NCBI GenBank assembly: GCA_965218055.1
Contig: CBDCKA010000002.1
Span: 2,790,001-2,854,000, forward strand
From: CBDBKE01 sp965218055
Lineage (GTDB): Bacteria > Acidobacteriota > Terriglobia > JAJPHL01 > JAPKYU01
Length of the DNA: 64,000 nt
Direction: 5' to 3'
The translations under genes were made by a program, and so were the position numbers. The notes under the pieces were generated by a model. The model was not told the origin of the DNA. It saw nothing but the letters and a program-made list of their open reading frames with translations, and ran no database searches. This document shows positions 8,933 to 16,432 of the stretch, piece after piece (positions within the stretch are counted from its first letter, which is position 1; each line of letters opens with the position of its first letter).

Positions 8933-10132
8933 ATGCTGCATCGAGCGGTTCGCTACCGTAACTGCGCTCTCTTGAAGGCGACCTTATTGTTGGTCGTGGC
9001 GCCGCTGATCTTGTACGCATTTTCCAGCGCCGGAAATACGGCCAACGGCAACGGGAACACGACTGGGGACGACATATTCACTAGATCTAAGGCTTCGCAC
9101 CCTCCTCCTCCCCCAGGATCCGCGCCGAGCATCGGCGCTGGTGGCATTGTCAACGCCGCCAGCTTCGTAGAGGCGCCCAGCAACACCGCCGCCCCAGGCG
9201 CGCTGATTTCCATTTTTGGAGCGGACCTGGCCACCGAGACTGGATTCGCCGGCCAACTCCCGCTGCCCACCGACATTAACGGAACCCGGGTGCTGGTCAA
9301 CAATATCCCTGCACCGCTGATTTTCGTTTCCCCCGGGCAGATCAACGCGCAGATGCCCGTCGCGCCTGAAATACTGGTGGGCAATAACGCCAACGTCGTG
9401 GTGCAGGTTGCCGGCCAGCCTGACAGCGCGCCTGAGCCAATCCTCGTGGAGTTGGTTTCGCCGGGAATCTTCGACATCGGCGGCGGGCAGGGAGCGGTTT
9501 TGATCGCGAACACAGATATCTTGGTGGCGCCGGTGGGCAGCATCCCCGGCCGCGAGTCGAGACCGGCCAACCCCGGCGAGTTTATTTCGATTTTCTCCAC
9601 CGGTTTGGACCTGACGGACCCGCCGCAGGTGTCCGGCCAGACGGCCGCCGGCGAACGGACCGTGGAGATGCCCACCGTTACAATCGGTGGTGAGATCGCA
9701 CCGGTCGACTTTTCCGGCGCCGCACCCGGCTTCGTGGGCTTGAACCAGATCAATGCCATCGTGCCGGGCCTTCCGGAGGGCGACCACGACGTTATTATCA
9801 CCATTGCCAGCCGGCAGAGTCCCACGGGTGTGACGGTACGCGTCGCAGGCTCCACGCCACCTCCGCCCCCGATGTCGGCTACGGTCGAGATGCCCGCCAT
9901 CGTATACACCCCCGCCAACGTTACAATTCAGCAAGGCGGTACCGTCACCTGGAAAAATACTGACGATGAACAACATTCAGCCACCGCGGATGACGGCTTA
10001 TCGTTCGATACGGGGATTTTTAACCCCGGACAGAAGCGCACCGTCACCTTCAATACCGCCGGCAGCTTCCCCTACCACTGCCTCGTGCATGGCTTTGCTA
10101 TGAGGGGCACGGTCACGGTAGTAGCCAAATGA
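8933..10132 (+). CDS. Secreted TIGR03437-domain protein with C-terminal cupredoxin domain
   Basis: A 399-residue exported protein. It has an N-terminal hydrophobic signal (about residues 14-34), a Pro-rich spacer, then the ~215-residue TIGR03437 domain known from Candidatus Solibacter (IVNAASF, GALISIFGADLA, the FVSPGQINAQMP strand and GLNQINAIVPGLP). After a PPPPP linker comes a plastocyanin-like domain (about 315-398) with probable type-1 copper ligands: His in DEQHSATADD, then Cys, His and Met in YHCLVHGFAM. It probably acts outside the cytoplasm as a copper electron-transfer or binding module. A strong purine-rich site (AGAGGAGAAAG) precedes the ATG. A degraded copy of part of the TIGR03437 domain lies just downstream. 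Confidence 0.85.
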   Translation: MLHRAVRYRNCALLKATLLLVVAPLILYAFSSAGNTANGNGNTTGDDIFTRSKASHPPPPPGSAPSIGAGGIVNAASFVEAPSNTAAPGALISIFGADLATETGFAGQLPLPTDINGTRVLVNNIPAPLIFVSPGQINAQMPVAPEILVGNNANVVVQVAGQPDSAPEPILVELVSPGIFDIGGGQGAVLIANTDILVAPVGSIPGRESRPANPGEFISIFSTGLDLTDPPQVSGQTAAGERTVEMPTVTIGGEIAPVDFSGAAPGFVGLNQINAIVPGLPEGDHDVIITIASRQSPTGVTVRVAGSTPPPPPMSATVEMPAIVYTPANVTIQQGGTVTWKNTDDEQHSATADDGLSFDTGIFNPGQKRTVTFNTAGSFPYHCLVHGFAMRGTVTVVAK

Positions 10133-10159
10133 AGGCCCGGGTGAAAACCCGGATGAAGA

Positions 10160-10330
10160 CCCGGAATGTGAGGTTGCTCCGGGGACCTTCTCCGGCGCCG
10201 CGCCCGGCTTCGCGGGCTTGTACCAAATCAATGCCATCGTGCCGAGCCTTCCGGAGGTCGACCACAAGGTGATTATCACCATCGCCACCGGCAAAGCCCC
10301 ATGGGTGTGACGGTACGTGTCGAACCCTAA
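10160..10330 (+). pseudogene. Remnant of a duplicated TIGR03437 domain
   Basis: This stretch closely repeats bases ~9708-9848 of the preceding gene: it reads FSGAAPGFAGLYQINAIVP, then SLPEVDHKVIITIAT, before a stop and loss of frame. It has no start, promoter or ribosome site. It is best read as the remains of a tandem duplication of the domain's C-terminal half. The rest of the 10133-10476 gap contains no gene I can support. Confidence 0.7.
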
Positions 10331-10476
10331 GTACCCCTGACTACCTTGGATTTCGGGAAAGGCGTACCGAAAACACCGGCAGCTCCAGACCGCACAGGGT
10401 CTTCCTCAGTTTCTTCTTTGCGAACCATGTGACTTTGTGGTTGCCTAGGTGAATCTCAAACGATACAGGTGTAACC

Positions 10477-11748
10477 ATGCCAGGAATGACAAAGCCCGCT
10501 GCGCTGGTGGTTCTGTTGTCGCTGTACGGCTCGCCGTTGTTCGGGCGGCCGGAATTTCTGCTGCGCTACGCCAGTGACCCGTTCTCCCGCCCGGAGTTGC
10601 GCACTTGTAACACATGCCACGTCAACCCGGAGGGCGGCGGTCCCCGCAACACCTTTGGCCGGGCGTTCGATCGCAACGACCATCGGGTGACGCCGGCATT
10701 TCGCCTGCAGTGGCCCGATCATTTCCTATCGACCATCAGCGCCGAACTCACCGGCCCCCAGCAGGCACCCTTGAAGGCTACTTTGAAAGCCACTTGGGCG
10801 GCGGGTAAGGAAGAGGAAGTGCTGGTGGAGATCGGCAGCCAGCAGTACCTGCTGAACCGCGCCGAAGGCAGCGTCAAGAAGCTGGAGGCGGCGGAGGCGC
10901 AGGCGTTCCGGACGCCGCCGTCCGTGCCCCCGCCTGCTGCCGAGCCGGAAGAAGAGCTAGAGCGCAGGCCTACCTTCGAATACTACCTGGTGAACCTGCC
11001 GACCAACCGGGTGCGGCCGCCCCGCAGCTTGCACCTGCGCTTCACGCACCGCTTCAACGATCCGCCGTTCAAGGGGACCGGAAGACTCCGCGACCTGTTC
11101 GGCTTCGACAGCTTCTCCCGCTCCTCCTTTGGGATTGAGATGGGCCTCCTGCGGCGGGTCTCGTTCGTTACTTACCGCACCCCCTACTTCCTACAGTTTC
11201 CTGCACCGTGTATTGGGGATTGCGCCGTCGGCGGCCCAACCATCGAGATGGGCCCGGTCTTTCACCTGCTGCACGAGCGCGATCGGGATCCGTTGTCGCT
11301 TTCCTTGCGCACCACTGTGGAGGGACAGGCCAACTTTACCCAGCGCTATACGGTCAATCTGGTTCCGGTGGTTTCACGCTCGATTGGCGATAGAGCCGAG
11401 TTGTTCGTGGTCCCCACCTTCAACCTCAACGTGCCAAGACGGACGCTCACCTTTGATTCTCCACGCACGCCCGGGGAGATCCGCAACCACCTGGTGTCGG
11501 TCGGCGTGGGAGCCAGCATCCGGATTCGCCCCCGCACGGCGCTGATTGTTGAGTGGCGCCCACGGGTAGCCGGATTCCGCGGGCGGCTCTCGCGCAACAC
11601 CTTTGCCTTTGGCATTCAACGCAGCACCAACCGGCACGTGTTTGCGCTGACCTTTTCCAATACCCAGTCAACGACTACGACCCGCTCGCTCACTGACGGG
11701 CTGGACGATCTCCGCATCGGATTTAATCTGTACCGAAGGCTGTGGTAG
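10477..11748 (+). CDS. CxxCH-containing DUF5777-like beta-barrel protein
   Basis: A 423-residue exported protein (hydrophobic signal at residues ~6-23). A single heme-type motif, CNTCHVNPEGGG (residues ~45-56), lies near the N-terminus and resembles the start of a cytochrome c-like domain. The C-terminal ~250 residues alternate like outer-membrane beta strands and match the DUF5777 family (FTHRFNDPPFKGTGRLRDLFGFDSFSRS, in part). The Pro-rich segment at ~145-165 separates the two. It may be an outer-membrane protein taking part in electron transfer or redox sensing; this is inference from the domains. The same family is common in Solibacter-like genomes. Confidence 0.72.
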   Translation: MPGMTKPAALVVLLSLYGSPLFGRPEFLLRYASDPFSRPELRTCNTCHVNPEGGGPRNTFGRAFDRNDHRVTPAFRLQWPDHFLSTISAELTGPQQAPLKATLKATWAAGKEEEVLVEIGSQQYLLNRAEGSVKKLEAAEAQAFRTPPSVPPPAAEPEEELERRPTFEYYLVNLPTNRVRPPRSLHLRFTHRFNDPPFKGTGRLRDLFGFDSFSRSSFGIEMGLLRRVSFVTYRTPYFLQFPAPCIGDCAVGGPTIEMGPVFHLLHERDRDPLSLSLRTTVEGQANFTQRYTVNLVPVVSRSIGDRAELFVVPTFNLNVPRRTLTFDSPRTPGEIRNHLVSVGVGASIRIRPRTALIVEWRPRVAGFRGRLSRNTFAFGIQRSTNRHVFALTFSNTQSTTTTRSLTDGLDDLRIGFNLYRRLW

Positions 11749-11760
11749 ATCAACTCGTTC

Positions 11761-11850
11761 TCAGGTGCCGGATCCGGAATCGGATGGCCCGCTCAGGCTC
11801 AGCACAAACAGCAGTAACACCAGAAGCGCAGGGACGATAACGAGCGTCAT
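11761..11850 (-). CDS. Possible 29-residue single-helix membrane peptide
   Basis: In the 373-base gap between two plus-strand genes, the minus strand can encode MTLVIVPALLVLLLFVLSL followed by a short Ser/Gly tail. That is one membrane helix with a polar C-terminus, reminiscent of KdpF-like or other single-pass small proteins. The ATG at 11850 has an AGGTGC-like ribosome site about 6 bases upstream. No homologue is claimed. The remainder of 11749-12122 shows no gene. Confidence 0.3.
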   Translation of the reverse strand: MTLVIVPALLVLLLFVLSLSGPSDSGSGT

Positions 11851-12122
11851 GAAAGCACCTGTGCCGGGGTCTATGGTTCAGCGACGATCGATTCACCCGG
11901 CTATAGCCCAGAAAAGGTAGCAATTGGCTGGCCAAAATGTGCCGCGCCCGCTGCTTCAAGAAGTTAGCTGCCTCTCATAGTTTGCTCTGCCAGAATGCGC
12001 TGACACACTGAGGCAGAAAGGCCGCAGTTCGTCGATTGATGCTGGCATCGCTGCCGGCATGGCTGCCGGAAAGATGTAACTATCTCGGCCGATTCGGGTT
12101 AGTATTTTGTGAAGGTGCCCCT

Positions 12123-12923
12123 ATGACGAGACATGCCCTGATTTTACTGACGCTGCTGGCCGTTCCGCTTTCGGCACAGGAAGCTGCCACGGCGTCCCAG
12201 AATGAGCCGAAGCCACTCTCCTATAAGGTGACGACCTATAAAGTTGCAGCGGGCACGCGCATTCCTCTGCTGCTGATCAACGGCATCAGCACTCGCAACG
12301 CTCAGGAGGGCGACCAGGTGTACCTGGAGACGGCGTTCCCCATCGTGGTGGACCAGAAGATTGTCATTCCGCCGGGCAGCTACGTGCGCGGGACCATCAC
12401 CCAGGTGAAGCGCCCCGGACGGGTGAAGGGGCGCGGCGAACTCTACATCCGCTTTGACACGCTGACTTTACCCAATGGCGTGACCCGGGATTTCCGCGGG
12501 CGCGTGGGTTCGGTCGAGGCAGGTATTGCCGAGACGCTGGAGAAAAAGGAAGGCAAGATCGAGAGCAGTTCCTCCAAGGGGACCGACGCCGGCACGGTCG
12601 CCAGCACGACGGCAACAGGAGCAAGCATTGGCGCCATCACTGGTGCGGCCACTGGCCGCCCCGGTCTGGGCACAGGTATCGGCGCTGCCGCCGGAGCGGC
12701 AGCCGGGCTGGCTGCAGTGTTGCTGACCCGAGGCCGCGATGTGCTGCTGTTACGCGGCACTCAACTGGATATGGTGCTGGACCGGGAACTAGTGTTTACC
12801 GAGAAAGAAGTGCGCTTTGAGGGACCCCAGTTTCGCAGCAGCACCCCGCCGGCCCGGGCCCCTGCCGACACTCGCGACCGGTCCCGCGGCGTCCCGCTCC
12901 CTTATCCTTTTCCTCGCCTCTGA
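12123..12923 (+). CDS. Exported hypothetical protein with glycine-zipper helix
   Basis: A 266-residue protein starting at the ATG 12123 (signal peptide MTRHALILLTLLAVPLSAQ). A beta-rich central domain follows (residues ~35-140; PLLLINGISTRNAQEGDQVYL, in part). It recalls the sugar-binding or pore-collar fold of VirB10/TrbI-type proteins but lacks their other features. Residues ~165-215 form a Gly/Ala-rich glycine-zipper stretch (GASIGAITGAATGRPGLGTG) likely to insert in a membrane. It is frequent as a hypothetical in acidobacterial genomes. Function unknown. Confidence 0.65.
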   Translation: MTRHALILLTLLAVPLSAQEAATASQNEPKPLSYKVTTYKVAAGTRIPLLLINGISTRNAQEGDQVYLETAFPIVVDQKIVIPPGSYVRGTITQVKRPGRVKGRGELYIRFDTLTLPNGVTRDFRGRVGSVEAGIAETLEKKEGKIESSSSKGTDAGTVASTTATGASIGAITGAATGRPGLGTGIGAAAGAAAGLAAVLLTRGRDVLLLRGTQLDMVLDRELVFTEKEVRFEGPQFRSSTPPARAPADTRDRSRGVPLPYPFPRL

Positions 12924-13070
12924 CAGCCACCTCGCCCCTCCGGTCCTGCGGGTATCCGGTGCCGGAGTCGTTCTCTTCTCTCTGAACGCGGCTCAAGCCT
13001 GGAGACCTGGTATGCGTTGATGCGCAGAGGTACACTGGGAAGTGGAAACCCCGGCGGGAGGGAACAGAGC

Positions 13071-13550
13071 ATGCCACCAGTGTTGACGAGTGATCAGGTC
13101 TGGCAGGAGATAAAGAAACAGATCTTTGCCGTTTTGGGAACCGTCACTTCCCGCGGCCAGCCGCGAACCACCGGGATCGTCTATTCCGTGCGGGGTCGGC
13201 AGCTCTACATCTCCACAGGCCGGGCCTCTTTGAAAGTGCGAAACATCCTAGCCGATCCCCATGTATCGCTGACGGTGACCATTCCCAAGCGGATCCCATT
13301 TTGTCCCTGGATTAAACTCCCTCCAGCTACCATCACCTTCCAGGGACAAGCCTCCATTGAATCTCTCCAGGAGACCCCCGCGGAAATTCAAAAGGCTTTG
13401 ACGAAAGGCCTGGAGATGAGCCCTGAGGCACGCTCCGACATGTGCTTCATCAATGTGCGCCCGGAGGGGCGATTCCTGACCTACGGCGTCGGGACGTCCC
13501 TGAGGGGAATGCTGAAGCCCGAACAAGCGATTGCACACACGCCCGTGTGA
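13071..13550 (+). CDS. Pyridoxamine 5'-phosphate oxidase-like FMN/F420-binding protein
   Basis: A 159-residue split-barrel flavoprotein of the PNPOx-like superfamily. Strands FAVLGTVTSRGQPRTTGIVYS and LYISTGRASLKVRNILADP (each partly quoted) match the cofactor-binding half-barrel; LKVRNILADPHVSLTV is the characteristic dimer-interface segment. It is too short for a true PdxH and lacks the PLP-site signature, so it is more likely a general FMN- or F420-dependent oxidoreductase or a heme-degradation relative. The start at 13071 follows a GGGAGGGA site. Confidence 0.8.
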   Translation: MPPVLTSDQVWQEIKKQIFAVLGTVTSRGQPRTTGIVYSVRGRQLYISTGRASLKVRNILADPHVSLTVTIPKRIPFCPWIKLPPATITFQGQASIESLQETPAEIQKALTKGLEMSPEARSDMCFINVRPEGRFLTYGVGTSLRGMLKPEQAIAHTPV

Positions 13551-13582
13551 GCGCTGACCCGGGCACGATCGCCCGGTCGGAT

Positions 13583-13619
13583 TTGAACCGCAGGAGCTTG
13601 CTGCTATACTTGCTATACT
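13583..13619 (+). promoter_or_regulatory. Likely sigma-70 promoter of the candidate selenoprotein gene
   Basis: TTGAAC at 13583-13588 is followed after 16 bases by TATACT (13605-13610); a second TATACT at 13614-13619 lies in a direct repeat of TGCTATACT. The coding start is 27-36 bases further on and is preceded by AGGAGG (13635-13640). Confidence 0.5.
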
Positions 13620-13645
13620 AGGAAATTGAACCAGAGGAGGCTTGC

Positions 13646-14311
13646 TTGCTGGCGCTTGGTTTCCCCGTATTGTCGCTGAGCATTTTGTTTCTGGACGGGC
13701 TGACGCTGGTCTGTCTGGTGGGGACTGTGCTGCTGTTCGTGGTGTTCGGTTTTCTGTTTGTCGTGGAGAAGAAGATGAACAAGCATCACAGTAGTCGGCT
13801 TGTTTCAGGAGACCCGACCTTGGCAAAGAAGAAAGTCCATTCCACCCCGGGCACGTCACGGCGGTGGACCAACTTGGCAGTGGCGACATTGGTCCTGCTG
13901 GTCGGCGCCGGAAGCTACCTGGCCGTTCGATCCTTGCAGCCGACTGCAACACCTGCGCCTAGTAAGCCACCGGCTGGTGCAAAGAAAAGTCTGAGTAAGA
14001 AGGTGATTCTGCCGACTTATCCCCGACGGCCCCGCCCTGCTACGCTCCCGCCCGAGCAGTTTTCCGACCCGGTGATCCGCCAGTCCTACGAAGTGGCGCA
14101 GAACAATCCACAACTGCTGGAGCGGATGCCCTGTTACTGCGGCTGCTATATCAGTCACAGGCACACCAGTAACCTGGATTGCTTCGCGGACAATCATGGC
14201 GAGACTTGAATGTTGTGTCGCGTGATTGCGCTGGAAGCGCAACAACTTCAGAACCAGGGCGTGCCGATCCCTGAGATCAAGAAAATCATAGACGAGAAGC
14301 ACGCGCAGTAG
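13646..14311 (+). CDS. PCYCGC-motif membrane protein with in-frame TGA (candidate selenoprotein)
   Basis: A membrane-anchored protein with a C-terminal PCYCGC domain (Pfam PF13798 type). TTG at 13646 has a perfect AGGAGG five bases upstream; an ATG at 13775 with GGAG is the alternative start. Hydrophobic helices lie at residues ~5-40 and ~75-94. The domain begins with PCYCGC (162-167), then H-rich linker, DCF (Cys179) and DNHGET. Codon 188 is TGA (14207-14209). The same frame continues as MLCRVIALEAQQLQNQG, then PEIKKIIDEKHAQ, to TAG at 14311. That is exactly the expected C-terminal helix of the family, whose members have CxxC where this reads U188-M-L-C191. With read-through the product is 221 residues. 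A hairpin fitting a bacterial SECIS follows the TGA. Alternatives: a Cys-to-stop mutation or a sequence error. Confidence 0.7.
14212..14246 (+). promoter_or_regulatory. Candidate bacterial SECIS hairpin after the in-frame TGA
   Basis: TTGCGCT (14226-14232) and AGCGCAA (14236-14242) pair perfectly over 7 bp around a GGA loop (14233-14235). GTTG (14212-14215) and CAAC (14243-14246) add a 4-bp outer stem with a 5' internal bulge. The apical loop starts 23 bases after the TGA and begins with G. This fits the published bacterial SECIS pattern of a loop 16-37 bases downstream with an early G. Confidence 0.55.
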
Positions 14312-14332
14312 TCCGCCGCCTTGGCTTGCAGG

Positions 14333-15148
14333 TCAAGCCGCGCCGCCGGACGGCGCAGGCCAGCGCGGGTCCCAAAAGAATTCGCCGCGGCAAACAATTT
14401 CCGCCGCGCCCGTCAGATAGACCTCTCCGTCCTTTTCCCAGCGCACTTCCATTTGGCCGCCTTCGGTCGAAACCGTGACCGGTGAGCGGGCCCGCCCGGC
14501 GTGGATAGCGGCCACGGCAGCCGCCGTGGCTCCGGTGCCCGAGGCGAGCGTGTGCCCGGCGCCGCGTTCCCAGAAGCGCGCTTCCATGAGCTGGGGTTCG
14601 ATCAGGCGCACGAACTCCACATTGGCGCCATCGGGAAACTGCGGATGGCGCTCCAGCGCCCGGCCGCGCGCCTTCCAGTCGAAGTCAAAGCCCTTCACGA
14701 ACACCACGCAGTGTGGGTTGCCCAGGGCCACCGCCAGCGTCTCCTCTGGACCCGTGGACACGCGCGCCACTCCGAGACCCATCTCAAAGCGAAACCGGTT
14801 GCCGTCGCGCTCCAGTAACCGCAGTTCCTTCAGCCCAGCTCCGGTGCGGATGCGGAGCCGCGCCGCGTCGGCGACTCGTCCTTCGGCTACCAGAACAGCA
14901 GCCACGCAGCGCGTACCGTTGCCCGACACCTCGGCGGGACTGCCGTCGCAGTTATAGAGCTGGATTTCGGCCTCAGCGTCCCCCGAGGCAGGCGAGAGCA
15001 AATAGAGACCGTCGGCCCCCACGCCGTAATGGCGGTTGCAGATACGCCGCACGAACCCATCCAGCGGCGCCAGTTGCGCAGGCTCTTCGGCCACGATCAG
15101 AAAATCGTTGCCGCAGCCGTGCGCTTTTGTGAAGGAAACTTGGGCCAT
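14333..15148 (-). CDS. dapF: Diaminopimelate epimerase DapF, Ser/Ser variant
   Basis: By family, interconverts LL- and meso-diaminopimelate in lysine and peptidoglycan synthesis (271 residues, normal length). Family landmarks are clear: KAHGCGNDF at the N-terminus, NRHYGVGADGL, YNCDGSPAEVSGNGTR and FWERGAGHTLASGTGA. However, both positions that carry the catalytic cysteines in characterised DapF (CGN and ACGTG) read Ser here: Ser75 and Ser203. The gene is convergent with the candidate selenoprotein gene (21 bases between stops) and follows the PfkB kinase gene in the same direction. The Ser pair may mark a lineage variant, a changed substrate or lowered activity. Confidence 0.85.
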   Translation of the reverse strand: MAQVSFTKAHGCGNDFLIVAEEPAQLAPLDGFVRRICNRHYGVGADGLYLLSPASGDAEAEIQLYNCDGSPAEVSGNGTRCVAAVLVAEGRVADAARLRIRTGAGLKELRLLERDGNRFRFEMGLGVARVSTGPEETLAVALGNPHCVVFVKGFDFDWKARGRALERHPQFPDGANVEFVRLIEPQLMEARFWERGAGHTLASGTGATAAAVAAIHAGRARSPVTVSTEGGQMEVRWEKDGEVYLTGAAEIVCRGEFFWDPRWPAPSGGAA

Positions 15149-15174
15149 AGGATGCTGGGCGAGACAGGCCCGCG

Positions 15175-16077
15175 TCAGTCGAACGCGGTCAACTCACGAA
15201 ACTCACGGTAGCGACGATCAATTTCCGGGCGTGTCAGGCGGCGCAGGCGCTCCACTCCGAACTGCTCGACCGCAAAGCTGCCCAGCACCGATCCGTAGAT
15301 GATCGCGCGTCGCAGTGCCGCCTCGTCCAGGGTGCCCGCCGCGGCCAGCGCTCCCATGAAACCGCCGGCGAAACTGTCGCCGGCGCCGGTCGGATCGCGG
15401 ACCTCCTCCAGGGGGAAGCCTGGTGCAAGGAAAACGCGGCCGTTATGGAACAGGACCGCGCCGTATTCGCCTCGCTTGACCACCAGCGTTCGAGGCCCCA
15501 GAGAGTGGATGCGACGCGCCGCCACGGCCAGGTTGTACTCCCCCGACAGCAGACGCGCCTCGCTGTCATTGATCAGCAGCACGTCGAGGACCGTCAGCGT
15601 CCGGCGCAGTTGCTCTGGCTTGCCCTCAATCCAGAAATTCATGGTGTCGCCGCCCACCAGTTTCGGCGCCGCCATTTGCGACTGCACGCTCCGTTGTAGT
15701 TCCGGATCGATGTTGCCGAGAAACAGGAACTCGCTCTGACGGTAATCGTCGGGCAACTTCGGCTGGAATTCTGCAAAGACGTTCAGCTGTGTGTCGAGCG
15801 TGCGCCGCTCGTTTGGATCGTCGCTGTACTCGCCGGCCCAGAAAAAAGTTTTGCCCGGACGGCGCTCCAGACCGTCGGTCGAGATGTTGCGCTCATGGAA
15901 GACCGCCAGGTCGGCGTCGGTGAAATCCTCGCCCACTACCGCGACCAGCCGGACCTGGGTAAAGAAACTGGCGGCGAGGGCAAAATAGGTGGCCGAGCCG
16001 CCGAGCATGCGGTCTACACGTCCAAACGGAGTCTGGACTGCGTCAAAAGCGACCGAGCCAACAACCAGAGTGACCAT
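15175..16077 (-). CDS. PfkB-family carbohydrate kinase
   Basis: A 300-residue cytoplasmic kinase of the ribokinase/PfkB fold. The N-terminal GGSATYFALAAS segment is the sugar-binding lid region. The C-terminal RDPTGAGDSFAGGF (about residues 236-249) is the PfkB signature 2 with the catalytic Asp in GAGDS and the anion hole. The substrate (ribose, adenosine or another sugar) cannot be told. It lies 27 bases upstream of dapF and is probably cotranscribed. Confidence 0.87.
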   Translation of the reverse strand: MVTLVVGSVAFDAVQTPFGRVDRMLGGSATYFALAASFFTQVRLVAVVGEDFTDADLAVFHERNISTDGLERRPGKTFFWAGEYSDDPNERRTLDTQLNVFAEFQPKLPDDYRQSEFLFLGNIDPELQRSVQSQMAAPKLVGGDTMNFWIEGKPEQLRRTLTVLDVLLINDSEARLLSGEYNLAVAARRIHSLGPRTLVVKRGEYGAVLFHNGRVFLAPGFPLEEVRDPTGAGDSFAGGFMGALAAAGTLDEAALRRAIIYGSVLGSFAVEQFGVERLRRLTRPEIDRRYREFRELTAFD

Positions 16078-16150
16078 TGGCCAACCTGACCTTTAGTAAT
16101 AGGCGCGGGGGCGGGAATGGATTCCCCTGCGAGCACCTGCCACCTACTTC

Positions 16151-16402
16151 TCACCCCAGGGTGACTGGAGGTGGTTTGGGGGCCGGCGGAGGAAGTGCCC
16201 GCGCCTTCACCTCCGACTGGAAACCGGCCTGTTTGTGTTTACCGTCACAAAACGGTTTGTTTTCTGAATGCCCGCAGCGGCACAGGGAGAGCACGGTGCG
16301 GCCGGCGATGTCGAACGCATTGCCCTCTGCGTCGTGGATCGTGAATTGCCCTTCGACCCGCAGCGGGCCGTTGTTTTTTGCGCTAATCTTGGTTTCAGCC
16401 AT
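16151..16402 (-). CDS. CDGSH iron-sulfur domain protein
   Basis: An 83-residue protein with the CDGSH [2Fe-2S] motif CRCGHSENKPFCDGKH (residues ~50-65). The cluster is held by three Cys and one His. The N-terminal part (GPLRVEGQFTIHDAEGNAF) is the usual short beta strand region of bacterial CDGSH proteins. Probably a small redox or cluster-transfer protein. Clear start ATG at 16402. Confidence 0.9.
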   Translation of the reverse strand: MAETKISAKNNGPLRVEGQFTIHDAEGNAFDIAGRTVLSLCRCGHSENKPFCDGKHKQAGFQSEVKARALPPPAPKPPPVTLG

Positions 16403-16432
16403 TCCACCTCCCCGAGTTTTGCGGAGGCATCA

